Part shown: piece by piece, positions 1-9,982 of the stretch
Layout of the letters: each line of letters starts with the position of its first letter
Position numbering within the stretch: the first letter of the stretch is position 1
Assembly: GCF_022179685.1 (NCBI RefSeq)
Contig: NZ_BPRB01000057.1
Coordinates: 1-53,766, forward strand
Reading direction: 5' to 3'
DNA from: Methylobacterium trifolii
Lineage (GTDB): Bacteria; Pseudomonadota; Alphaproteobacteria; Rhizobiales; Beijerinckiaceae
Length of the DNA stretch: 53,766 bases
The notes under the pieces: generated by a model
Told to the model about the DNA's origin: nothing
The model's database searches: none
What the model saw: only the letters and a program-made list of their open reading frames with translations
Translations under genes and position numbers: made by a program

Positions 1-40
1 GAGAGGGGAGCGCGCTGTCTGGATACGGCGCTCCCCTCTC
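1..40. repeat. 13-bp inverted repeat (hairpin) upstream of aroE
   Basis: Positions 1-13 (GAGAGGGGAGCGC) are the exact reverse complement of 28-40, with a 14-nt loop. No T-run follows. It may be the end of a terminator for a gene left of the window, or a member of the GC-rich palindromic repeat family seen elsewhere here. The left edge of the window prevents a decision. Confidence 0.6.
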
Positions 41-51
41 CCGACTTAGCT

Positions 52-84
52 CGCGGGCCACCCTCCCCCGCAGAGGGGGGAGGG
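52..84. repeat. CCCTCCCCC/GGGGGAGGG palindromic repeat, copy 1
   Basis: A 9-bp stem (61-69 with 76-84) and a 6-nt loop. The preceding flank plus left arm (52-69) is the exact reverse complement of the last 18 bases of the window, next to the repeat at 53671-53757. The two window ends therefore carry the same element in opposite orientation. Related hairpins lie at 16970 and 21741. Confidence 0.75.
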
Positions 85-140
85 AAGCGCGGTCCGATGT
101 CCGAGTCGGCCCGTCCCCACACCCATTCCCCGGTCCCCCT

Positions 141-980
141 ATGAGACGCGCCTTCGTCGTCGGCCATCCGATCGCGCATTCGCGCTCGCCGCTGATCCAT
201 GGCCACTGGCTGGCCCGGCACGGCATCAGTGGCAGCTACGCGCGCATCGACGTGGCCCCCGACGCCTTCTCGGAGTTCGTGCGGGGCCTGCCCGGCTCGG
301 GCTTTGCGGGGGGCAACGTCACCATCCCGCACAAGGAGGCGGCCTTCGCGCTGGCCGACACCCTCACGCCGCGTGCGGAAAAGATCGGGGCGGTGAATAC
401 CCTCATCGTCGGGCCGGACGGGCGGATTTCGGGCGACAACACCGACGCGCCGGGCTTCATCGCCCATCTCGACCAGAGCTTGTCGCCCGACTGGCCGGCG
501 CGCACCGGCGGCAGCGCCCTGGTGCTCGGGGCCGGCGGGGCCGCGCGGGCGATCGTGGTGGGGCTGGCCGAGCGCGGCCTCACCCGTATCCGCATCGCCA
601 ACCGCACCCCTGGCCGAGCCGAGGCCCTGGCCGCGCTGGCGCCGGGCATCACTGAACCGGCGGAATGGACCGACCTGCCCCGGCTGATGGGCGAGGCCGG
701 CCTGCTGGTGAACACCACCTCGCTCGGCATGGCGGGCCACCCGTCCCTCGACATCGACCTCGACGCCCTGCCGGCCCATGCGGCGGTGGCCGACATCGTC
801 TACGTGCCCCTGGAGACGCCGCTGCTGGCGGCCGCCCGCGGACGCGGGCTCGCGGCGGTCGACGGCCTCGGCATGCTGCTGCACCAGGCCGTGCCGGGGT
901 TCGAAGCCTGGTTCGGGGTACGGCCGGTGGTGGATGCGGCCTTGCGCGACGTGATCGTCGCCGACCTGCTGCCCCGATGA
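141..980 (+). CDS. aroE: Shikimate dehydrogenase (NADP+)
   Basis: Reduces 3-dehydroshikimate to shikimate, the fourth step of chorismate synthesis, in the cytosol. The 279-residue length is normal. The N-terminal substrate domain shows S14/S16 in the HSRSPLIH motif, catalytic Lys65 in NVTIPHK and Asp102 in GDNTD. The glycine-rich turn GAGGAARA and the basic NRTPGRAE motif of the C-terminal Rossmann domain (NADP selectivity) are present. ATG at 141 fits the family N-terminus, though no clear Shine-Dalgarno precedes it. The stop overlaps the coaE start by four bases (ATGA), so the two are probably translationally coupled. In related genomes dnaQ usually follows coaE; here it lies about 17 kb away. 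Confidence 0.96.
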   Translation: MRRAFVVGHPIAHSRSPLIHGHWLARHGISGSYARIDVAPDAFSEFVRGLPGSGFAGGNVTIPHKEAAFALADTLTPRAEKIGAVNTLIVGPDGRISGDNTDAPGFIAHLDQSLSPDWPARTGGSALVLGAGGAARAIVVGLAERGLTRIRIANRTPGRAEALAALAPGITEPAEWTDLPRLMGEAGLLVNTTSLGMAGHPSLDIDLDALPAHAAVADIVYVPLETPLLAAARGRGLAAVDGLGMLLHQAVPGFEAWFGVRPVVDAALRDVIVADLLPR

Positions 981-1585
981 GCCGGCAAAAGACCTTCGTC
1001 CTCGGGCTGACGGGCTCGATCGGCATGGGCAAGTCCGCCACCGCCGCGATGTTTTCCAGGCACGGGGTGCCGGTGCACGATGCGGATGCGGCCGTCCACG
1101 CCCTCTACGGGCCGGGCGGCGCGGCGGCTGGACCGATCGGGGCGGCGTTTCCGGGCACGCTCACAGCCGATGGCGGCGTCGACCGGGCGCGCCTGCGCGA
1201 GGCGGTGCTCGGCCGGCCCGAGAGGCTCTCCGCCCTGGAGGGCATCGTGCACCCCCTGGTCCAGGCGGTGGGCCGCGAGTTCCTGCGTCGCCAAGCCGAG
1301 GCGCCCCTGGTGCTCCTCGACATCCCCCTCCTCTACGAGACCGGCGGCGCGGCCGCGTGCGACGCCGTCCTCGTCGTCACCGCCGCCCCGGAGGTGCAGC
1401 GCGCCCGCGTGCTCGCCCGCCCCGGCATGACCGAGGTTGCGTTTGACGCGATCCGCGCCAAGCAGATGCCCGACGCCGAGAAGCGCGAGCGGGCGGACTT
1501 CTTGATCGACACCGGCCTGGGCTTCGCGGCCGCCGAGGCGGAGGTGGCGCGGATCATCCGGGCGGTGACCGGCGCCGGCGGCTGA
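977..1585 (+). CDS. coaE: Dephospho-CoA kinase
   Basis: Phosphorylates the ribose 3'-OH of dephospho-CoA, the last step of CoA synthesis. The 202-residue protein has a P-loop at residues 10-20 ([11 protein letters not shown]), the HDAD motif of the substrate site, and the LLDIPLLYE segment typical of CoaE. The start is set by the ATGA overlap with aroE; the same frame stays open upstream, but that stretch is antisense-like low-complexity reading of aroE. The late pantothenate-branch gene panC is about 15 kb downstream on the same strand. The overlap suggests co-transcription with aroE. Confidence 0.96.
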   Translation: MSRQKTFVLGLTGSIGMGKSATAAMFSRHGVPVHDADAAVHALYGPGGAAAGPIGAAFPGTLTADGGVDRARLREAVLGRPERLSALEGIVHPLVQAVGREFLRRQAEAPLVLLDIPLLYETGGAAACDAVLVVTAAPEVQRARVLARPGMTEVAFDAIRAKQMPDAEKRERADFLIDTGLGFAAAEAEVARIIRAVTGAGG

Positions 1586-1653
1586 CCGGCCTGCGCAGCC
1601 TGGAACAGGTCCAGACATATCCGGTTGTCGGCAAGTAAAACCGGAGCCCGTTC

Positions 1654-2733
1654 ATGCTTGCAGCCCCCGTCCGCTACAGCCCCGACGTCGAGGACGTGAC
1701 GCCCGACGAGGGAGAGACCATCGCCAAGCTGAACGATACCTTCGACACCATCCTGGAGACGGTCGCCGGGAATGCCGGACATGCCGTGCGCTCCGTGCAC
1801 GCCAAGGCGCACGGCATCCTGGAGGGCGTCCTCAGGATCGACGCGGGCCTGCCGCCGGAACTGGCCCAGGGGCTGTTCGCCGCGCCCGGCGAGCACAGGG
1901 TCTACATGCGCCTGTCCACCAACGCGGGCGACATCCTGCCCGACGCCGTCTCCCTGCCGCGCGGCCTCGCCCTGAAGGTCTTGGACGTGGACGGCGAGCG
2001 CCTGCCCGACGCGGACGGGACGACCCAGAACTTCATCATGGTCAACGGCCAGGTCTTCCAGGCGCCGAACGCGAAAAAATTCCTCGGCAGCCTCAAGCTG
2101 CTCGCCGGCACCACCGACCGGGCCGAGGGCCTGAAGGTCGCGGCCTCGACGGTGCTGCGCGGCGTCAATACGGCCCTGCAGGCGGTGGGCATCGAGAGCA
2201 CGACGGTGGCCGCGCTGGGCGGTGCGCCGAACGTCGACCCCCTCGGCGAGACCTATTACAGCGTCACCCCGTTCCGCTACGGCGACCATATCGCCAAGTT
2301 CTCGCTGGCCCCCGTCTCCCCGGCGCTGACCGCGCTCACCGGCAACACGATCGACGCCTCCGGCCGGCCCGACGCGATCCGCGAGACGGTGCGCGCCGAG
2401 ATGGCTGGCATCGCGGGCGTGTGGGAGTTCCGGGTGCAGCTCTGCCGCGACCGCGAACGCCAGCCCGTCGAGGACCCGACCGTCGCGTGGGACGAGGACG
2501 AGGCGCCGTTCCAGCGGGTGGCGACGATCACCGTCGATCCGCAGGACAGTTGGGATCAGGCCCGCGTGCAGGCGGTGGACGAGGCGATGCGGTTCAGCGT
2601 CTGGACGGGGCTCGCCGCGCACCGGCCGCTGGGCAACATCAACCGCGCCCGCAACGCGCCGTACCGGCACGCGGCCGACTTTCGCGAGCGCTTCAACGGC
2701 TGCCCCATCCACGAGCCCGGCTCCGGGCGCTGA
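1654..2733 (+). CDS. Catalase-family heme protein (KatA-like fold, small type)
   Basis: A 359-residue member of the short catalase-related group, much smaller than the ~480-700 residues of true catalases. Visible catalase marks are the distal-type His in the SVHAKAHG segment (about residue 50), the RLSTNAGD...PRGLALKV core (about 90-110), and a C-terminal segment with RYGDHIAKFSL. Some relatives with this fold act as peroxidases or fatty-acid hydroperoxide enzymes, so peroxide dismutation is not assured. No signal peptide is seen, so a cytosolic location is expected. The start ATG at 1654 lies 68 nt after coaE, and it is likely a separate or loosely coupled unit. Confidence 0.8.
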   Translation: MLAAPVRYSPDVEDVTPDEGETIAKLNDTFDTILETVAGNAGHAVRSVHAKAHGILEGVLRIDAGLPPELAQGLFAAPGEHRVYMRLSTNAGDILPDAVSLPRGLALKVLDVDGERLPDADGTTQNFIMVNGQVFQAPNAKKFLGSLKLLAGTTDRAEGLKVAASTVLRGVNTALQAVGIESTTVAALGGAPNVDPLGETYYSVTPFRYGDHIAKFSLAPVSPALTALTGNTIDASGRPDAIRETVRAEMAGIAGVWEFRVQLCRDRERQPVEDPTVAWDEDEAPFQRVATITVDPQDSWDQARVQAVDEAMRFSVWTGLAAHRPLGNINRARNAPYRHAADFRERFNGCPIHEPGSGR

Positions 2734-2995
2734 GCACGGCGCCGGCCGCCCCGGTGAGGGGATCGGCCGGCCGGGCAGGCGCCCCGGCGCAGCAGATCCT
2801 GCTTGAACGGACCCGTCGTCGTCCTCTCCACGACGATGGACCTCGGCTTTGAGACAAGACTGCGCGACGGGTAAGAAAAGGCCCAGTGGTCATCGTCTAT
2901 TTACCGAGATGACAGTACCTCGGAGGAGCCTCCAACGGCCTATCCATCCCTGTGCGCGACAGGTCCGATAGCCCATCGAACGCTCCGGACACGCG

Positions 2996-4666
2996 ATGCG
3001 CCTCTCCCTGAATGCGGTCTTGATCGCCATCTTCGGCATTCTGATGCTCGGGCTCGGCCTTCAAGGGGGCCTCGCCGTCTATCAGATCGGTATCGTCAAC
3101 GCCGGCACCACCGACATCGCCACGAACTGGCTTCCCAGCGTGCATGCGGTGGGAGAACTCAAGTACACGATGAGCCGGCTGCGCCTCCTCGACTCCCGCT
3201 ACCTGATCGGCAAGGAGGCGCCGGCGGACCTCGCCCGGATCGGCGAGGAGCGCACGAAGGCCGTCGCGACCGCCCTGCGGGCGTACGAGCCCCTGGTGAG
3301 TTCCGCGGAGGAGAAGGCCCTCTTCGACCAGATCGAGCAGAGCTACGCGCAGTACGACCGGCTCCGCGCGGAGCTTCCCGCGGCGATGCGCAGCGGGGAC
3401 CCGGCGGCGACGCTCGCCCTGTTCGACGGCGCGCGCCCGGTCTTCGACACCCTGATGAAACTCCTCGATCAGGACGCCAAGCTGAACAATGCGGGCTCCC
3501 TGAACGCGCAGGCCACCTCGAAGGCGGCCTACGAGACCGCCATCTGGATCACGCTGGCGGTCTGCGGCGGCGCGATCCTGCTCGGCCTTGCCGGAATCCT
3601 GTTCGTCCTGCGCGGCGTCACCCGGCCGATCGCGCGCATCACGCAGGCCATGCAGACCATCGCGAAGGGCGACCTGACGGCGGCGATTCCCTACGCCACG
3701 ACCCGCAACGAGATCGGGACCATGGCCGCCTCGCTCGCCGTCTTCCGCGACGGCCTCCTCGAGACCGAGCGGCTGCGTGCCGGGCAGCGGGACGTCGAAG
3801 CCGCCGCGGCGACGCGGCGCACGGCGATGATGCAGGAGATGGCGGACGGGTTCGAGGCGGCGGTCAGCGGGATCGTGGGCATGGTGACCGCCTCGGCCAC
3901 CGAACTCCAGGCGACGGCGCGCAGCATGTCCGGCACCGCCACGCGGACCGCGCAGCAATCCGTCAGCGTCGCGGCCGCCGCCGAGGAGGCCGCCTGCAAC
4001 GTCAACACCGTGGCGGCGGCCGCCGAGGAACTCGGCTCGTCCGTGCTGGAGATCGGGCGGCAGGTGACCGGCTCGGCGCAGATGGCGCAGGCGGCGGTGA
4101 ACGAGGCCGGGGCCACCGCGGCGCAGGTGCAGGACCTGTCCCAGGCGACCACCCGGATCGGCGACGTGGTCGGCATGATCGCGACGATCGCCGGCCAGAC
4201 CAACCTGCTGGCGCTGAACGCGACGATCGAGGCGGCCCGCGCCGGCGAATCGGGGCGCGGCTTTGCCGTGGTGGCCGCCGAGGTCAAGGAACTGGCCGCG
4301 CAGACGGCCCGCGCCACGGAGGAGATCTCGGGCCAGATCACCCGCATCCAGGCTGCCACGGGCCAGACGGTCGCGGCCATCGACGGCATCACCGGGCGCA
4401 TCCGCGAGATCAGCGCCGTGTCCGCCTCGATCGCGGCGGCGGTGGAGCAGCAGGGCGCGGCCACCCAGGAGATCGTGCGCAACGTCTCGCAGGCCGCCCA
4501 GGGCACCGGGCAGGTGACCGAGAACATCGCCACCGTGGCCGGCGCGGCGGAGGAGACGGGGGCCGCCGCCGCGCAGGTCCTGGCCTCCGCCTCGGAGCTC
4601 GCGCGCCAGTCCGGCCAGCTCGGCGGCGAGGTCCAGCGCTTCCTCGCCACCGTGCGGGCCGCCTGA
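2996..4666 (+). CDS. Methyl-accepting chemotaxis protein with 4HB sensor domain
   Basis: A 556-residue inner-membrane chemoreceptor. TM1 is at about 7-27, followed by a periplasmic helical domain of about 150 residues resembling the four-helix-bundle MCP sensor. TM2 is at about 181-206, HAMP at about 207-260, then a long cytoplasmic coiled coil with the conserved signalling tip ([20 protein letters not shown], about 400-420). It should pass ligand state to CheA/CheW, but no che genes occur in this window, so it is an orphan receptor. The ligand cannot be inferred. It ends at a strong hairpin shared with the convergent murA. Confidence 0.93.
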   Translation: MRLSLNAVLIAIFGILMLGLGLQGGLAVYQIGIVNAGTTDIATNWLPSVHAVGELKYTMSRLRLLDSRYLIGKEAPADLARIGEERTKAVATALRAYEPLVSSAEEKALFDQIEQSYAQYDRLRAELPAAMRSGDPAATLALFDGARPVFDTLMKLLDQDAKLNNAGSLNAQATSKAAYETAIWITLAVCGGAILLGLAGILFVLRGVTRPIARITQAMQTIAKGDLTAAIPYATTRNEIGTMAASLAVFRDGLLETERLRAGQRDVEAAAATRRTAMMQEMADGFEAAVSGIVGMVTASATELQATARSMSGTATRTAQQSVSVAAAAEEAACNVNTVAAAAEELGSSVLEIGRQVTGSAQMAQAAVNEAGATAAQVQDLSQATTRIGDVVGMIATIAGQTNLLALNATIEAARAGESGRGFAVVAAEVKELAAQTARATEEISGQITRIQAATGQTVAAIDGITGRIREISAVSASIAAAVEQQGAATQEIVRNVSQAAQGTGQVTENIATVAGAAEETGAAAAQVLASASELARQSGQLGGEVQRFLATVRAA

Positions 4667-4667
4667 C

Positions 4668-4704
4668 AGCGGATGGCGACGCGTCCCACGCGTCGCCATC
4701 CGCT
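4668..4704. terminator. Bidirectional hairpin terminator between MCP gene and murA
   Basis: A perfect 17-bp stem (4668-4684 with 4688-4704) with a 3-nt CCC loop sits between two convergent gene ends. It begins one base after the MCP stop and ends 36 nt from the murA stop. No long U-tract follows on either side, as is common in GC-rich genomes. Confidence 0.8.
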
Positions 4705-4740
4705 ATTGCAGCGTGTTCGACCGACTGATCGCGAAAAACC

Positions 4741-6030
<1,290 letters not shown>

Positions 6031-6154
6031 GTCGGTTCCTTCGCGCCGCACCCGTCCCTCGGGTCCGCGCGGCGCCGGTCTGTCCATCCGGATGCACGGC
6101 ACCCAGGCTTGGCCGCACCCTATAGACCGGTTTTGTCCGAATCGGGACGGGCCG

Positions 6155-6337
6155 TCAGGGTTTCTCGGAGGGCGTCCTGTCCGGTGCCGCACCGTTCGAT
6201 GTGGCGTCCGCGGGCGTCCCGTCCGTCACGGCTGCGTCCTCGGCCCGGCCGCGCCCTTGGGCCTTGCGTCGGCGCAGGTTGTCCCGCAGCGCCGCCTTGA
6301 GGCGCTCGGTACGCCTGTCCTTCTCGGAATCCGTCAT
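6155..6337 (-). CDS. Small basic conserved protein (unknown function)
   Basis: A 60-residue protein with an Arg/Lys-rich N-terminal half ([20 protein letters not shown]) and an acidic to neutral Ala/Pro-rich tail. It looks like the short basic proteins found in many Hyphomicrobiales genomes near murA; this resemblance is from memory, not a search. No membrane segment or known fold is evident. The ATG at 6337 was preferred; an in-frame ATG six codons earlier (6355) is also possible, and neither has a strong Shine-Dalgarno. It is 124 nt upstream of murA on the same strand and divergent from hemA. Confidence 0.6.
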   Translation of the reverse strand: MTDSEKDRRTERLKAALRDNLRRRKAQGRGRAEDAAVTDGTPADATSNGAAPDRTPSEKP

Positions 6338-6427
6338 CGGCTTCGCGCGACCCATCGTCGCCGTGGGCTCGTACCGGCTTTCCCCACCCCTCGCCACGGG
6401 TGCAAGGCAGGGATGCCCGACTTTACC

Positions 6428-6457
6428 TTGAACCAATTCCAGATCCGCCTGTATCCT
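6428..6457 (+). promoter_or_regulatory. Possible sigma-70 type promoter for hemA
   Basis: TTGAAC (6428-6433) and TATCCT (6452-6457) are separated by 18 nt, about 150 nt before the hemA start, in a locally AT-richer stretch. Spacing and sequence fit a housekeeping promoter moderately. It is a single-site visual match only. Confidence 0.3.
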
Positions 6458-6609
6458 CCGTCCCGGCCGCGATGGTCGCCGCCGGATTCCTCCAACCCGA
6501 TGCGAGATCGGGCGCAGCCACATCGCTGCGCCGACGGTGCCGTGAAAGGGCCCGCCCGACGATCCCGCGCCCCGGACGCCCCCCGCCCGGTCAGCCTTGA
6601 AGGACCGCC

Positions 6610-7908
6610 ATGCCCGTGACCCGGATGCAAGCCGCCCCGACGACGACCCCGATCCGGGAGCGCGCCGCCGGGACGGACTACGAGGGACACTTCCGCAACG
6701 CCCTGGAGCGCCTGCACGGGGAGCGCCGCTACCGGGTCTTCGCCGACATCGAGCGCATCAGCGGCCGCTTCCCCACCGCCAACTGGCGCCGCCCGGACGG
6801 GCGGACCACCGAGATCACGGTGTGGTGCTCCAACGACTACCTCGGCATGGGCCAGCACCCGGATGTGGTCGCGGCCATGACCGAAACGGCCAGGCGCTGC
6901 GGCGTCGGCGCGGGCGGCACCCGCAACATTGCCGGCAACAATTCTCCCCTCGTGGACCTGGAGCGGGAACTCGCGGACCTGCACGGCAAGGAGGCGGGCC
7001 TCGTCTTCACCTCCGGCTACGTCTCGAACCAAGCCGGCATCTCCACCATCGCGAAGCTGATCCCCGACTGCCTGATCCTGTCGGACGCCTTCAACCACAA
7101 CTCGATGATCGAGGGCGTGCGCCACTCCGGCTGCGAGAAGCGCGTCTTCCGCCACAACGACCTCGCCCACCTGGAGGAGCTGCTCGCGGCCGCCGGGGAC
7201 CGGCCCAAGCTCATCGTGTTCGAGAGCGTCTACTCGATGGACGGGGACGTGGCGCCGATCGAGAAGATCTGCGACCTCGCCCAGCGCTACGGGGCGATGA
7301 CCTACCTCGACGAGGTCCACGCGGTCGGCCTCTACGGCGAGCGCGGCGCGGGGATGGCCGAGCGCGACGGGGTGATGCACCGGGTCGACGTGATCGAGGG
7401 GACGCTGGCCAAGGGCTTCGGCTGCGTCGGCGGCTACATCACCGGCTCGGCCCTGCTGTGCGATGCCGTGCGCAGCCATGCCGCGGGCTTCATCTTCACC
7501 ACCGCCCTGCCGCCGGCCATCGCGGCGGCGGCGCGCGCCTCGGTGCGCTACCTCAAGCGGTCGAGCGTCGAGCGCGCGGCGCACCAGCGCCAGGCCGCCC
7601 GGACCAAGGCGGCCCTGGAGGCGGCCGGCCTGCCGGTGCTGCCCACCGAGACCCACATCGTGCCGGTGATGGTGGGCGACGCCGAACTCTGCAAGGCGGC
7701 GGCCGACCACCTGCTGGAGCGCCACGCCATCTACATCCAGCCGATCAACTACCCCACCGTCCCCCGCGGCACCGAGCGCCTGCGCATCACGCCCTCGCCC
7801 TTCCACGACGAGGCGCGGATCGCCAAGCTGACGGCGGCCCTGGTCGAGACCTGGGAGACCCTCGACCTGCCGCGCGCCGGCACCCTCTTCGTCGAGGCGG
7901 CGGAGTAG
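6610..7908 (+). CDS. hemA: 5-aminolevulinate synthase
   Basis: Condenses glycine with succinyl-CoA to 5-aminolevulinate, the single-step (Shemin) entry to tetrapyrroles that is characteristic of alphaproteobacteria. It is a PLP enzyme of the alpha-oxoamine synthase family with 432 residues. Asp234 in YLDEVHAVG (PLP ring nitrogen) and Lys268 in EGTLAKGFG (Schiff base) are visible. The ATG at 6610 has an AAGGA Shine-Dalgarno nine bases upstream. Its substrate succinyl-CoA is made by sucAB and interconverted by sucCD, encoded 16-20 kb away. It converges with the DUF2059 gene, 5 nt apart. Confidence 0.96.
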   Translation: MPVTRMQAAPTTTPIRERAAGTDYEGHFRNALERLHGERRYRVFADIERISGRFPTANWRRPDGRTTEITVWCSNDYLGMGQHPDVVAAMTETARRCGVGAGGTRNIAGNNSPLVDLERELADLHGKEAGLVFTSGYVSNQAGISTIAKLIPDCLILSDAFNHNSMIEGVRHSGCEKRVFRHNDLAHLEELLAAAGDRPKLIVFESVYSMDGDVAPIEKICDLAQRYGAMTYLDEVHAVGLYGERGAGMAERDGVMHRVDVIEGTLAKGFGCVGGYITGSALLCDAVRSHAAGFIFTTALPPAIAAAARASVRYLKRSSVERAAHQRQAARTKAALEAAGLPVLPTETHIVPVMVGDAELCKAAADHLLERHAIYIQPINYPTVPRGTERLRITPSPFHDEARIAKLTAALVETWETLDLPRAGTLFVEAAE

Positions 7909-7913
7909 GTCTT

Positions 7914-8447
7914 TCAGTTCGCCTTCGGCCTCGCGCCCGGGTTCCAGCCGTGCGCCTTGGCGGCCTCGGCGATCTTGGCCTGCATCTCGCCGGTCAGCGT
8001 GCCGAGCCACTTCTGCATCCCGGTCAGCATCGCCTGCGACAGTTGCGGCTGCACCTTGACGAGGTTGCGGCCCGCCGGGGTGTCGTAGAAGGCCGCGATC
8101 GCCTGCAGGTCCTCCTTGGGCAGCACCGCCGCGAAGGACAGAGCCTGCACGGAGAGCAGTTCTTCGTAATGCGCGGCGAGGATCGGCATGATCACCTCCC
8201 GCACCACGACCTGGGCCTTGGCGGCATCGTCGAGGCCCATCTGCCGCACCATCCCGATCATCGGGGCGGTCATCGCCTCCAGCAGGGCGGCGCGGTCTCC
8301 CTGGGCCCGCCGCACCACGTCGCGCGCGGCGGCCAGGCGCTCCGGATCGATCGTCGCCTGTGTTCCGGGTGCCTGGGGTGCCTGGGCGTGGACCGGACCC
8401 GACAGGAGCAGGCCCAGGCAGGCGAGGGGGAGCAGGAGGGTGCGCAT
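7914..8447 (-). CDS. DUF2059 domain secreted protein
   Basis: A 177-residue protein starting with a clear Sec signal peptide (MRTLLLPLACLGLLLSGPVHA, split here only by predicted cleavage near residue 21-22). The mature part is helical, with the DUF2059 pattern of a YEELLS segment followed by AFYDTPAGR. The function of the family is not known; members are periplasmic or exported. It sits alone, convergent with hemA and divergent from DUF4337, with a decayed hicB in the upstream gap. Confidence 0.85.
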   Translation of the reverse strand: MRTLLLPLACLGLLLSGPVHAQAPQAPGTQATIDPERLAAARDVVRRAQGDRAALLEAMTAPMIGMVRQMGLDDAAKAQVVVREVIMPILAAHYEELLSVQALSFAAVLPKEDLQAIAAFYDTPAGRNLVKVQPQLSQAMLTGMQKWLGTLTGEMQAKIAEAAKAHGWNPGARPKAN

Positions 8448-8811
8448 CGATCGGTCCCGTCGGCGACGAATCGGCGCCAGTATCGACCACGCGGCTGCGC
8501 CGCGCCACGTCGCGGGTCGTCCGGCCCAATCTCAGGTCGCGACCACCATTCCGGCTCACCGGCTGCATCGACGTGGACCTGCCCGGACGGGCCGTGCGCG
8601 TGAACATCTCGGTCGAGGAAGGCCTGCTGAAGCGGATCGACCGCGCCGCCGAGGCGGCCGGCGAGAGCCGGTCGGGGTTCCTTGCGCAGGGGCCCGGGCG
8701 CGGCTGTCCGCTGCGGCCTGAATGCGCGCGGACTTACCGATCCCGCATTGCATCACGGCCCCCGATGCGCTGTGACTCGCCCCGACGAATCAACGGAGAG
8801 GTCGGGACGGC
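8448..8811. other. Intergenic region between DUF2059 and DUF4337 genes
   Basis: A 364-nt divergent spacer. Apart from the hicB-like fragment at 8549-8701 it holds no intact gene. A GGAGAGG stretch ahead of 8812 serves as the likely ribosome site for DUF4337. No hicA-like segment was recognised in any frame. Confidence 0.6.
8549..8701 (+). pseudogene. Remnant of a HicB-type antitoxin (C-terminal part)
   Basis: The frame reads DVDLPGRAVRVNISVEEGLL, then KRIDRAAEAAGESRSGFLAQ. This is the hinge plus ribbon-helix-helix C-terminus of HicB antitoxins, whose family pattern is DxDLPGKAVRVNI...LLxxID..A...G.SRS.FLA. The N-terminal partial RNase-H-like domain is absent, no start codon with a ribosome site precedes it, and after FLAQ the frame diverges from the usual AAR ending. 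No hicA toxin is nearby. It is read as a dead relic of a toxin-antitoxin locus. Confidence 0.65.
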
Positions 8812-9366
8812 ATGTCGGGTCACGGGGCGATCGAGGGGTCCAACAAGCGCGTCGCGCTCCTGATCTCGATACTGGCGCTGTTCCTCGCCTTCAGCGAGAC
8901 GCTGGGCAAGGCGGCGCAGACGGACGCGATCGGCTCCAACGTCGAGGCCGCCAACCAGTGGGCCTACTTCCAGGCCCGCACCATCCGCGGCACCGTGCTC
9001 AAGACCGCCGACGAGGCGCTCGCCCTGATCCCGCCGGGACCGAACCAGGACGCGGTCCAGGCCAAGCGCGCGGAATGGGCCAAGACCCTGGCCCGCTGGG
9101 AGTCGGAGCCCGCCACGGGCGAGGGCCGCAAGGAACTCGCCGAGAAGGCCAAGGCCAGCCAGGACCGGCGCGACCTCTCCCTGCTGCGCTACCACCATTA
9201 CGAGCTGGCCTCGGCCGCCTTCCAGATCGGCATCGTGCTGGCCTCCGCCGAGGTCATTACCGGCATCGCGATCCTCGTCTTCGCCGGCGGTTTTTTGGGA
9301 CTCGCCGGCGCGGTGCTGCTGGGCCTGGGCTACCTCGCGCCCCACGCCCTGCCGTTCCTGCACTGA
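8812..9366 (+). CDS. DUF4337 family membrane protein
   Basis: A 184-residue inner-membrane protein with one hydrophobic segment near residues 13-31 and two close segments at about 137-178. The layout (N-terminal TM, soluble helical ~90-residue part with an AANQWAYFQARTIR motif, C-terminal TM pair) matches DUF4337. The role is unknown. The start at 8812 follows a GGAGAGG ribosome site. It is followed 73 nt later by the PsiE-family gene on the same strand, so the two may form a small membrane-protein operon. Confidence 0.82.
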   Translation: MSGHGAIEGSNKRVALLISILALFLAFSETLGKAAQTDAIGSNVEAANQWAYFQARTIRGTVLKTADEALALIPPGPNQDAVQAKRAEWAKTLARWESEPATGEGRKELAEKAKASQDRRDLSLLRYHHYELASAAFQIGIVLASAEVITGIAILVFAGGFLGLAGAVLLGLGYLAPHALPFLH

Positions 9367-9439
9367 GGCGGCGGGTCGCCGGGAGCCGTTGAGGCCGTCC
9401 GCGCGTTGGCAGGGACGACGCGAAAGAGGGCGGTGCGCG

Positions 9440-9976
9440 ATGGCGGATGATCCGGAGTCCCAGGGGCGACTGACGCGGATCTCCAGCTTCGTCTTCCTGC
9501 ACACCGAGCACGCGATCTACGCAGCCCTCGGCCTGCTGCTGGCGCTGACCGCGATCATCGCCCTGGTGGATGCCGTCGGGCTGACCTGGGCGGCGTTCAA
9601 GGCGCTCGGCGGCGCGGCGCAGATCCTGGAGGTGGTGGACCGGCTGCTGTTCCTCTTGATGCTGGTCGAGATCCTGCACACGGTGCGGGTCTCGATGCGC
9701 TCGGGCAAGCTCACCTGCGAGCCGTTCCTGATCGTCGGGCTGATCGCCTCGATCCGGCGGGTGCTGGTCATCACCCTGCAATCCTCCGAGATCATGCACG
9801 GAAAGGACTGGTCGCCCGAGAAGGAGGCCCTGTTCCGGGCCTCGATGATCGAGCTCGGCGTGCTGGCCGGCCTGATCCTGACCATGGTCGCCTCGATCTT
9901 CCTGCTCCACCGCGCCCGCGACGACGACAAGCCCGCGGGCGAGGAGCAGCCGGGGCCTGAGCACGAGGGGGCGTAG
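9440..9976 (+). CDS. PsiE-family (phosphate-starvation-inducible) membrane protein
   Basis: A 178-residue protein with four predicted TM helices (about 25-50, 62-80, 92-112, 132-155) and the PsiE core ILEVVDRLLFLLMLVEILHT. The family is named from E. coli PsiE, whose function is unknown; homologues are not always phosphate-regulated. The start at 9440 has a GAAAGAGGG ribosome site; the frame is open 17 codons further upstream without family similarity. The charged C-terminal tail is probably cytoplasmic. It is convergent with rsgA, 6 nt apart. Confidence 0.85.
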   Translation: MADDPESQGRLTRISSFVFLHTEHAIYAALGLLLALTAIIALVDAVGLTWAAFKALGGAAQILEVVDRLLFLLMLVEILHTVRVSMRSGKLTCEPFLIVGLIASIRRVLVITLQSSEIMHGKDWSPEKEALFRASMIELGVLAGLILTMVASIFLLHRARDDDKPAGEEQPGPEHEGA

Positions 9977-9982
9977 GCCCGC

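Noticed and set aside
2897..4699. A 600-codon minus-strand frame opposite the chemoreceptor gene
   Set aside because: Shadow of the MCP gene with Gly/Arg-rich translation. Chemoreceptor motifs on the plus strand settle the coding strand.
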